This document shows, one piece after another, positions 1-5,161 of a stretch of 5,161 bases of DNA. Source of the DNA: Spirochaetia bacterium. Its GTDB lineage: Bacteria; Spirochaetota; Spirochaetia; Treponematales; Rectinemataceae. The stretch spans positions 1 to 5,161 of the forward strand of contig JAJTBL010000146.1 in NCBI GenBank assembly GCA_021286925.1. The letters run 5' to 3'. A program made the translations under genes and the position numbers. Under the pieces are notes generated by a model. The model made no database searches, had not been told where the DNA came from, and saw nothing but the letters and a program-made list of their open reading frames with translations. Positions within the stretch are counted from its first letter, which is position 1; each line of letters starts with the position of its first letter.

Positions 1-625
1 CGGGAAAAAACAGAGCTATTTTGGCGGGAGCAAGCGTCAGGGTATAATCAGCGCGCACTATCGGAAAATCTTTCATCCAGGAGTCGCCAAGCCCTGAGGG
101 GATATCGATGGCAATAACGACAGCATGCTCTTTCCCAAGCTTTTCAGTAAGGCTGTTGATGCCATCAATCATTGCAAGCGCCGTTCCCCTCGCTTTTCCT
201 GAAGCGCCCGTTCCTAAAACGGCGTCAATAATTGCTGTTTTCCCTGATTTTTGAGACACGTAATTTTCGAGGCAACCATATTCCCATGTTTGTATTGCAA
301 TACCAATACCCTTCAGCGAGGCAAGCTGGCGCTGAAATGATTCGCCTTTCGCTTCCTGTCCCTGCGGCACGACTACCTGCATCCTTGCTTTTTCTACTCC
401 AGAAGACCAGGCATGCCGGGCGACAGCCAGCCCATCGCCTCCATTATCACCCTTGCCGCACACAAAAATGAAATTATTAGGCTGTTCTTTTTCAATAAGG
501 GTGCGAAAGAGATCCCACAACCGCAAAGAAGCCTTTTCCATAAGCAGAAGGTCATCGATTGCTAGGGTTTCTCTGGTCACTTTATCCAGAACACGGGACT
601 GCACCGTACTGATAGCATGCTTCAT
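1..625 (-). CDS. nnr: NAD(P)H-hydrate epimerase domain of Nnr (YjeF N-terminal family), partial, C-terminal part beyond window
   Basis: Nnr repairs hydrated NADH and NADPH in the cytosol. The YjeF N-terminal domain interconverts the R and S epimers; in most bacteria a fused C-terminal ADP/ATP-dependent dehydratase then restores the cofactor. I read 208 residues on the minus strand from ATG at 625-623, and the frame is still open at the left edge. Diagnostic segments are CGKGDNGGDG (residues 56-65, the usual GxGNNGGDG loop), IIDAVLGTGASG (132-143, with the conserved Asp134), AIDIPSGLGD (172-181) and ADYTLTLAPAK (192-202). The last two are the typical end of the epimerase fold. A MEKAS segment (29-33) replaces the more usual MENAG. 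The start is supported by GAGGAG at 639-634, 8 bases upstream. The gene lies 23 bases after the lipoprotein stop on the same strand, so co-transcription is likely. Whether the dehydratase half is fused cannot be seen. The family is confident; the bifunctional form is inferred. Confidence 0.93.
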   Translation of the reverse strand, partial: MKHAISTVQSRVLDKVTRETLAIDDLLLMEKASLRLWDLFRTLIEKEQPNNFIFVCGKGDNGGDGLAVARHAWSSGVEKARMQVVVPQGQEAKGESFQRQLASLKGIGIAIQTWEYGCLENYVSQKSGKTAIIDAVLGTGASGKARGTALAMIDGINSLTEKLGKEHAVVIAIDIPSGLGDSWMKDFPIVRADYTLTLAPAKIALFFP

Positions 626-633
626 AGCCTGCA

Positions 634-639
634 CTCCTC
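634..639 (-). promoter_or_regulatory. Shine-Dalgarno sequence for nnr
   Basis: On the minus strand GAGGAG lies 8 bases before the ATG at 625-623. It falls in the 23-base gap after the lipoprotein stop. It fixes the nnr start and suggests independent translation initiation within a shared transcript. Confidence 0.8.
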
Positions 640-648
640 AAAAATCCA

Positions 649-1896
649 TCATGGGATGACCCAGGAGATACAGCTGACAGAATCCCGGGAGAACCCAAGA
701 CAATACAGAAGGCCATCCTTTCCTATTGTGAAATTGGTTGCTTCGGTAACATCGGCAGGGAGCTCAATCAAGTACCGTTTGCTGACAACTCCATTTTCAA
801 GCAGGATGGAGAGGGTAAATCGATTATTTGAATTGCCTGCACCCCCGACTGCCACATCCGTTTTTTGGATTAGAAAGTACCGTCTGAGCCGAACACCGAT
901 GAGCTCCGGCAATTCGGTTTCCTTTCCGATTGCAGGAATTTTGATACTTTTCGTTATTTGGCCCATACTTGCATCAATGGTAAAAAGCCAGGACTGGAGG
1001 GTTTTTACCGTATCCAGGTTTTGCTGAAAATAATCAACTTTCGCAACAACAAACGGTTTTGCCGATGCGTCAGGAAGCGGCAGCAGGGTTTCAATGGAAG
1101 CAACAGAAGATGCAAGCTGTGAATCAGCGCCGCTTGCAGAATCCGGAAGGGGAATGGTAGATCGCGCAATCTTTAATGAAGAAAGCAGGGAACCGTCAGG
1201 ATTGAAAAAGAAAATGTGATATGAAGAACTGGATGCTGCTATGACAGCGAGTTTGTCATCGTCAGTCACCTGCAAGCCCTGAATGAGCGGGAAAGGACTT
1301 CCTCCAATACCTTCCTGCCCCAGAAAGCCCAGCTCAGTGCCGTCTTTTGAAAATCTTCGTACAATCGTATCGCAGAAGGCTTGCGATTTTTCATCATAAA
1401 ATGCCTTGGCGGACGGCGCAAGCTTGTCAGAAACATACATAGTGCCCGACGAATCGACAGCGAGGTGCGCCACTTGCTGAAAACCATTTTCCGGAGCCAC
1501 TCTCGGTCTGAGGCTGGATTTTTTCTCTTCAGTGTCCGCACTTTCGGACGTCCCGGTTCCGGAAATTTTCAAGTTTTTAGTGTATCTGGTATCCTGAATG
1601 ACAAGCAAAAGGTCGCCATATGAAGAAAACCGCATGATTTTACCGTCATTACCGGAAAGAACATGATAAAGACCGTTTCGAGCTTCCAGGCTGATGGTGT
1701 CGGCCGAATGAGCGATTGTGCCTGCGTCGCTGGTTTCAAAATTTTCCCGGGTAATCTGCGAATCCGAATAACCATATCCAATTTTAAACAACTCAGTCCG
1801 CTTCAATTCGGTTACAGGCGATGAAGCGGCACAGGACGAGAATATGGCGACTATCAGGATGGCACAAACGGCCTGCATCGTTCGCATGATTCTCAT
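649..1896 (-). CDS. Predicted lipoprotein with propeller-like repeats, LIC_12708 family-like, function unknown
   Basis: This is a 415-residue exported protein of unknown function. The N-terminus has arginines at 2 and 5, a hydrophobic stretch at about 8-19, and IFSSC ending at Cys22. That is a plausible, slightly relaxed spirochaetal lipobox, so a mature lipoprotein anchored through Cys22 is predicted. The mature part has NHL/propeller-like strands: GLYHVLSGNDGKIMRFSSYG (75-94), HLAVDSSGTMYVSD (144-157), VRRFSKDGTELGFLGQEG (179-196) and FTIGKDGLLYCLGF (389-402). The order of FLGQEGIGGSPFP, a following DDKLAVIA segment and a later KVDYF matches my memory of the spirochaete LIC_12708 family, which has no established role. 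A Ser/Glu/Lys-rich stretch (113-128) and a Ser/Ala-rich one (252-267) look like flexible loops. ATG 1896 has no clear Shine-Dalgarno; Met4 (1887) is also possible. Met7 would remove the positive charges of the signal peptide and is less likely. It is probably first in an operon with nnr and is divergent from secA. A real exported protein is confident, family membership moderate. Confidence 0.88.
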   Translation of the reverse strand: MRIMRTMQAVCAILIVAIFSSCAASSPVTELKRTELFKIGYGYSDSQITRENFETSDAGTIAHSADTISLEARNGLYHVLSGNDGKIMRFSSYGDLLLVIQDTRYTKNLKISGTGTSESADTEEKKSSLRPRVAPENGFQQVAHLAVDSSGTMYVSDKLAPSAKAFYDEKSQAFCDTIVRRFSKDGTELGFLGQEGIGGSPFPLIQGLQVTDDDKLAVIAASSSSYHIFFFNPDGSLLSSLKIARSTIPLPDSASGADSQLASSVASIETLLPLPDASAKPFVVAKVDYFQQNLDTVKTLQSWLFTIDASMGQITKSIKIPAIGKETELPELIGVRLRRYFLIQKTDVAVGGAGNSNNRFTLSILLENGVVSKRYLIELPADVTEATNFTIGKDGLLYCLGFSRDSVSCISWVIP

Positions 1897-1918
1897 GCTT
1901 AGCTTTTATGCATGTTTC

Positions 1919-1924
1919 TGTCAA
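1919..1924 (-). promoter_or_regulatory. Possible -35 element (TTGACA) for the leftward operon
   Basis: The minus strand reads TTGACA, an exact sigma-70 -35 consensus, 23 to 28 bases before ATG 1896. No matching -10 is found at normal spacing: 17 bases on is TAAGCA, which shares only two positions with TATAAT. The AT-rich CATAAA at 1910-1905 is only 8 bases away. It may be chance. Confidence 0.25.
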
Positions 1925-1950
1925 TGGATAAAACACGAGATTCCCTGTAT

Positions 1951-1968
1951 TGAAACCGAATGAAACCG
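1951..1968. repeat. Tandem direct repeat TGAAACCG with 10-bp period
   Basis: TGAAACCG occurs at 1951-1958 and again at 1961-1968, separated by AA. The period of 10 bases is about one helical turn. A third, partial copy (TGAA) follows at 1972-1975. The first copy overlaps the -35-like TTGAAA of the rightward direction. This spacing is typical of sites bound by a dimer on one DNA face, such as many response-regulator sites, but no specific regulator can be named. Confidence 0.6.
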
Positions 1969-1971
1969 GTA

Positions 1972-1980
1972 TGAATTTCA
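1972..1980. repeat. Short perfect palindrome TGAA-T-TTCA
   Basis: TGAATTTCA is a perfect inverted repeat of four bases around a central T. It sits 3 bases after the second TGAAACCG copy. It is too short to be a terminator, and could be part of an operator or chance in an AT-rich spot. Confidence 0.35.
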
Positions 1981-2035
1981 GCTTCCCGGGCAAAGAGTAT
2001 TGAACCTTTCCCGCTCAGCAAGTATCTTTACACCT

Positions 2036-4816
2036 ATGGCATTGAACATACTCACCGCATTTGTCGGTTCCAAAAAAGACAGAGACATCAAGGCTCTTTT
2101 GCCGCTGCTGCATAGCGTCAATGAACATGAATCCTGGGCATTCAGCCTTTCTGACGCCGAATTCCCCCGGCAAACCGAGACTTTAAAAAAAAGAATACAG
2201 GACGGCGAATCGCTGGACAGCATCCTGCCGGAGGCGTTTGCACTAGCCAGAGAGGCGGCCCGCCGTGTGCTCGGCGAGCGCCCTTTCGATGTGCAGATTC
2301 TCGGCGGAATTGTTCTCCACAGCGGAAAGATTGTTGAAATGAAAACCGGTGAAGGCAAAACCCTTTCATCGGTCAGCGCTGCCTACCTCAACGCACTGAC
2401 CGGAAAAGGCGTTCATATCGTCACCGTGAACGATTACCTCGCAGAGCGGGACAGCCAGTGGATGGGCAAAGTCTTTAAGTTCCTCGGCCTTTCTGTCGGC
2501 TGTATTCTGAGCTCAATGGATCCTGCAGCGCGCAGAATTTCCTATGGCTGCGATATTACCTACGGGACAAATAACGAATTCGGATTCGACTATCTTCGCG
2601 ACAACATGACCTGGGATCCAGAAACCAGGGTTCAAAGAGGGCATGCATACTGCATCGTGGATGAAATCGACTCGATCCTTATCGATGAAGCGAGAACCCC
2701 TCTTATCATATCAGGGCCAGCTGACGATGATTCCGCTAAAATTACCGAAGTCAGCCGTCTCAGCCAGTCCTTGACGGAAGTAAAGAAAAATCCTGAAACC
2801 GGCGAATATCCAGATGAGGCCAATGGCGAAACTGCTGAAGGCGACTATCGGATCGATGAAAAATCCAAGCGGATCATGTTCACTTCGGAAGGTCTCAACC
2901 ACATTGAAGAGCTTTTGCAGAAGCGCAACCTCATAAAAGGCAGCCTCTTCGATGAAGGCAATTTTGAATATGTGCACTATTTTACCCAGGCAGTGCGCGC
3001 ACATCGCATGTTTGCAAAGGATGTCGACTACGTCGTTCAGGATGGGCAGGTGCAGATTGTTGACGAATTTACCGGACGAATTTTGCATGGGCGGCGCTAC
3101 TCGGACGGCTTGCATGAGGCGATTGAAGCCAAGGAACGCATCAAAATTGCGCGGCGGAACCGAACGCTCGCGACAATTACCTTTCAGAACTATTTCCGGA
3201 TGTATAGCAAAATCTCTGGCATGACAGGAACCGCCGATACCGAAGCGCCGGAGTTCAACAAAATCTACAATCTCGACGTTGTTGTCATTCCCTCCAACCG
3301 GCCGGTAATCCGCGAGGATCAGGATGACCTTGTTTTCCTGAACGAAGAAGAAAAATTCAACGCGATTTGCGATGAAATTCAAAAAGCCAATAAAATCGGC
3401 CAGCCAGTGCTGGTTGGAACCGTATCGATTGAAAAATCGGAAAAACTATCTGCCCTTCTGCTGCGCCGGGGCATTCGCCATGAAGTGCTCAACGCCAAGA
3501 ACCATGCGCGCGAAGCGCTCATTATCGCAGAAGCAGGTTCCAAGGGAGCTGTGACGATTGCGACGAACATGGCAGGACGAGGAACCGACATAAAACTCGG
3601 CGGAAATCCTGAATTCAGGGCACGGCACAAGGCAGGAAGCTCTGCTTCCGACGAAGATATCAGGAAAATCATCGAGGCTGAATACCAAAACTGGAACCGC
3701 GATTATCAGGAAGTTCGGTCGCTGGGCGGTCTTTATGTCATAGGAACCGAGCGCCATGAATCGCGGCGAATCGACAATCAGCTCCGCGGGCGTTCAGGAC
3801 GGCAGGGCGACCCGGGCAAATCTGTCTTCTTCCTCTCGCTGGACGATGATCTCATGCGGCTCTTCGGCGGTGAAAACTTCAAGGGCATGATGAGCAAAGT
3901 CGGCATGAAACCTGGAGAGCCGATTTATCACCCGCTATTGAATCGCACCATCGAAAGCGCCCAGAAAAAAGTAGAGGAGCGTAACTTCGAGATACGAAAG
4001 CATCTGCTCGAGTATGATGATGTCCTGAACCGCCAGCGTAATTATATTTACGAACAGCGTGATGAAATTCTCCATGATCCAAAGCTGGTTGACAGGATCC
4101 GTGCTTCTGCGGCGGAAATGCTTACAGAAATAGTAACAGAATTCATGGAGGCTATGAAAAATGGCAGCAAATCTGCTCTGACGGATTTTTCTATAGCACT
4201 CAGGGACACTTTCGGCATCGAGCTATCCTCAGCCCAGCTGTCCCCGCTGGCGAATGACCGCCAGCAGCTCACTTCCTCTATCCAGTCTTATCTTGATAAA
4301 GATATTGAAAACAAGAAGGCGCTTGCCGGTGAAGAAAATCTGAATCTCTTTATCAAATATCAATACCTGCAGGAAATCGACAACAAGTGGCTGGATCATC
4401 TGGAAAATATGGAAGCCTTGCGGGAAGCTGTCTACCTGCGTTCCTACGCACAGAAAAACCCCTTGCTTGAATATAAAATTGAAGGATCCGAAATTTTCGA
4501 ACAACTGGTGGATGCAATTCGAAAAAACATAGCATCGCGGGTGTACCGTGTCAGAATCAGCGCTGAAGAGGAACGCCGCCCTGCAGCAAAGCCCGGAATC
4601 CCCGCTCAGGTTATCCATGAAAGCACAAGCTCATTCTCGGCAAGCCAGCAAAGCCAGTCTGAATCCGGGCTCTCAGCACCCCGTCAATCATCAGCTATGG
4701 CGAACGCCGCATCTGGAGAAGGCGCGACCGTAGTCAGAACGATGCCCAAGGTTGGCCGAAATGATCCATGCCCCTGCGGTTCAGGTAAAAAATACAAGCA
4801 CTGCCATGGGAGATGA
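2036..4816 (+). CDS. secA: Protein translocase ATPase subunit SecA
   Basis: SecA is the cytosolic and membrane-peripheral ATPase motor that pushes preproteins through the SecYEG channel. From ATG 2036 the protein has 926 residues, normal for the family. In this numbering Walker A GEGKT is at 105-109 (Lys108), and the DEID of Walker B is at 209-212 with the IDEARTPLIISGP segment following. The preprotein cross-linking domain covers about 222-365, with VQIVDEFTGR at its end. The second nucleotide-binding domain (about 410-610) carries GTVSIEKSE, TNMAGRGTDIKLGG, GTERHESRRIDNQLRGRSGRQGD and SVFFLSLDDDLMR. The helical scaffold and wing region includes KHLLEYDDVLNRQR (about 655-668) and LRSYAQKNPLLEYK. 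A Ser/Gln-rich linker (about 855-895) leads to a C-terminal zinc-binding SEC-C motif with Cys912, Cys914, Cys923 and His924. An in-frame TTG at 2000 would add 12 residues. ATG is preferred because it places Lys108 and the DEID exactly as in E. coli SecA. Neither start has a convincing Shine-Dalgarno. All motor motifs are intact. It is followed after 6 bases by an NFACT gene. Confidence 0.98.
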   Translation: MALNILTAFVGSKKDRDIKALLPLLHSVNEHESWAFSLSDAEFPRQTETLKKRIQDGESLDSILPEAFALAREAARRVLGERPFDVQILGGIVLHSGKIVEMKTGEGKTLSSVSAAYLNALTGKGVHIVTVNDYLAERDSQWMGKVFKFLGLSVGCILSSMDPAARRISYGCDITYGTNNEFGFDYLRDNMTWDPETRVQRGHAYCIVDEIDSILIDEARTPLIISGPADDDSAKITEVSRLSQSLTEVKKNPETGEYPDEANGETAEGDYRIDEKSKRIMFTSEGLNHIEELLQKRNLIKGSLFDEGNFEYVHYFTQAVRAHRMFAKDVDYVVQDGQVQIVDEFTGRILHGRRYSDGLHEAIEAKERIKIARRNRTLATITFQNYFRMYSKISGMTGTADTEAPEFNKIYNLDVVVIPSNRPVIREDQDDLVFLNEEEKFNAICDEIQKANKIGQPVLVGTVSIEKSEKLSALLLRRGIRHEVLNAKNHAREALIIAEAGSKGAVTIATNMAGRGTDIKLGGNPEFRARHKAGSSASDEDIRKIIEAEYQNWNRDYQEVRSLGGLYVIGTERHESRRIDNQLRGRSGRQGDPGKSVFFLSLDDDLMRLFGGENFKGMMSKVGMKPGEPIYHPLLNRTIESAQKKVEERNFEIRKHLLEYDDVLNRQRNYIYEQRDEILHDPKLVDRIRASAAEMLTEIVTEFMEAMKNGSKSALTDFSIALRDTFGIELSSAQLSPLANDRQQLTSSIQSYLDKDIENKKALAGEENLNLFIKYQYLQEIDNKWLDHLENMEALREAVYLRSYAQKNPLLEYKIEGSEIFEQLVDAIRKNIASRVYRVRISAEEERRPAAKPGIPAQVIHESTSSFSASQQSQSESGLSAPRQSSAMANAASGEGATVVRTMPKVGRNDPCPCGSGKKYKHCHGR
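4808..4813 (+). promoter_or_regulatory. Shine-Dalgarno sequence for the NFACT gene, inside the secA 3' end
   Basis: GGGAGA covers the last codons of secA and lies 9 bases before ATG 4823. Because the site is inside secA and the stop-to-start gap is 6 bases, translational coupling of the two genes is likely. An earlier ATG at 4813 overlaps the secA stop but is in a different frame that does not give the NFACT sequence. Confidence 0.75.
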
Positions 4817-4822
4817 TCTTGG

Positions 4823-5161
4823 ATGTCGCTGAACTACAAGGAAATCAATCGCATTCTGGAAGAGCTTGACCTGTCAGGTTCAAAAATTCAGAAAATTTAT
4901 CAGCCAGCCTATGACACCATCGTTCTTGAGCTGTATCGGCGCGGCGAGCGATTGTTTTTCCTTGCGAGTGTCGCATCAGGGGCCTGCAGAATTCATTCGA
5001 TCCCTTCTCTCGCCATGAAAAACGAGCGGCCGCTTCGTTTTATGGAATGCTTGCGATCCCGGATCAGGAACGGTATCATTACCGAGGCACTTCAGATTGG
5101 CAACGATAGGATTGTTCAAATTTCTATTCATTCCAGCGGTGAATCTGGCGAAGAAACGCTC
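4823..5161 (+). CDS. NFACT-family protein (RqcH/Tae2/FbpA-like), partial N-terminal part
   Basis: NFACT proteins bind the large ribosomal subunit with a trapped nascent chain. Bacterial RqcH recruits tRNA-Ala to add C-terminal alanine tails that mark the chain for degradation; older annotations call the family fibronectin-binding. I read 113 residues from ATG 4823, with the frame open at the right edge. Recognisable NFACT-N features are the opening MSLNYKEINRILEELDL, QPAYDTIVLELY (27-38), the GACRIH segment (53-58), a PLRFMECLRSRI stretch (70-81) and IGNDRIVQI (92-100). Asp95-Arg96 in the last aligns with the Asp-Arg pair needed for tailing in characterised RqcH/Rqc2 proteins (recalled, not aligned here). 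The start is backed by GGGAGA 9 bases upstream. The gene lies 6 bases after secA on the same strand, so a shared transcript is very likely. The coiled coil and the NFACT-R domain are beyond the window, so RqcH activity cannot be confirmed and no symbol is given. Confidence 0.88.
   Translation, partial: MSLNYKEINRILEELDLSGSKIQKIYQPAYDTIVLELYRRGERLFFLASVASGACRIHSIPSLAMKNERPLRFMECLRSRIRNGIITEALQIGNDRIVQISIHSSGESGEETL

Larger units (their letters stand above)
1897..2035. promoter_or_regulatory. Divergent intergenic control region between the lipoprotein gene and secA
   Basis: These 139 bases separate two divergent starts (103 bases if secA began at TTG 2000), so promoters for both directions must lie here or overlap the coding ends. 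Rightward, TTGAAA at 1950-1955 resembles a -35 box, but the best -10-like TATGAA (1970-1975) is only 14 bases away, so the pair is weak. Leftward, a perfect TTGACA is read at 1924-1919, but at 17 bases there is only a poor TAAGCA overlapping the ATG at 1896. No promoter can be assigned firmly. The region also holds a direct repeat and a small palindrome (listed separately). I see no riboswitch or terminator hairpin. Confidence 0.6.

Noticed and set aside
232..471. A 79-codon plus-strand open frame opposite nnr
   Set aside because: The minus-strand frame encodes clear YjeF N-terminal motifs across the same bases, so the plus frame is a shadow.
617..1027. A 136-codon plus-strand open frame opposite the nnr start and the lipoprotein end
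   Set aside because: It is antisense to two supported genes and has no recognisable motif or good ribosome binding site.
1981..2015. Possible hairpin around CCCGGG and the AAAG/CTTT pair before secA
   Set aside because: The stems are four to six bases and not followed by a T run. This is too weak to call a terminator, attenuator or riboswitch.
1978..2358. A 126-codon minus-strand open frame over the secA start
   Set aside because: It overlaps secA codons and the control region, has a Ser/Arg-rich shadow-like composition, and shows no family motif.
2756..2866. Extra length in the SecA preprotein cross-linking domain after the ISGP segment
   Set aside because: The stretch is only a few residues longer than in E. 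coli, and similar loops occur in treponemal SecA as I recall them, so it is ordinary family variation.
2711..3382. A 223-codon open frame antisense to secA
   Set aside because: It lies wholly inside secA, has no recognisable domain, and its residues follow from the secA codon pattern. A long antisense frame is expected in a gene of this length.
4229..4618. A 129-codon minus-strand open frame in the secA 3' part
   Set aside because: It is a shadow of the helical scaffold region of secA with no independent support.
4813..4851. ATG at 4813 overlapping the secA stop as an alternative NFACT start
   Set aside because: It is in a different frame and does not encode the NFACT sequence, which starts at 4823.

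Overview
The window most likely comes from a spirochaete of the Treponema group (Treponemataceae or a close relative). This rests on three things: the close character of the SecA to treponemal SecA proteins, a lipoprotein that looks like the spirochaete-specific LIC_12708 family, and an NFACT-type protein of the treponemal kind. Base composition looks close to balanced by eye (not counted), richer in GC than host-adapted low-GC treponemes. The genus assignment is recall-based inference, since no database search was possible.

Layout: two divergent gene pairs share one short control region. Leftward (minus strand) from about 1896 runs a predicted outer-surface or periplasmic lipoprotein with propeller-like repeats (649-1896). 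After 23 bases comes the epimerase domain of the NAD(P)H-hydrate repair enzyme Nnr, which runs off the left edge (1-625). Rightward (plus strand) runs secA (2036-4816, 926 residues from the preferred ATG). After only 6 bases comes the start of an NFACT/RqcH-like protein, which runs off the right edge (4823-5161). The control region (1897-2035) holds an 8-bp direct repeat with a 10-bp period and a small palindrome.

How the genes relate: the rightward pair joins the Sec translocation motor with a probable ribosome-associated quality-control factor, so both act on the fate of newly made proteins. The leftward pair joins an exported lipoprotein of unknown role with a cytosolic cofactor-repair enzyme, and no obvious biochemical link is visible. 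Both second genes have good Shine-Dalgarno sequences, whereas neither divergent first gene does.

The window is dense housekeeping DNA. I see no RNA gene, mobile element, CRISPR array or convincing terminator, and no non-coding stretch over 300 bases. I do not see a clearly undescribed system. The points most worth checking are the divergent promoter repeats, the conserved Asp-Arg pair in the NFACT protein and the uncharacterised lipoprotein.
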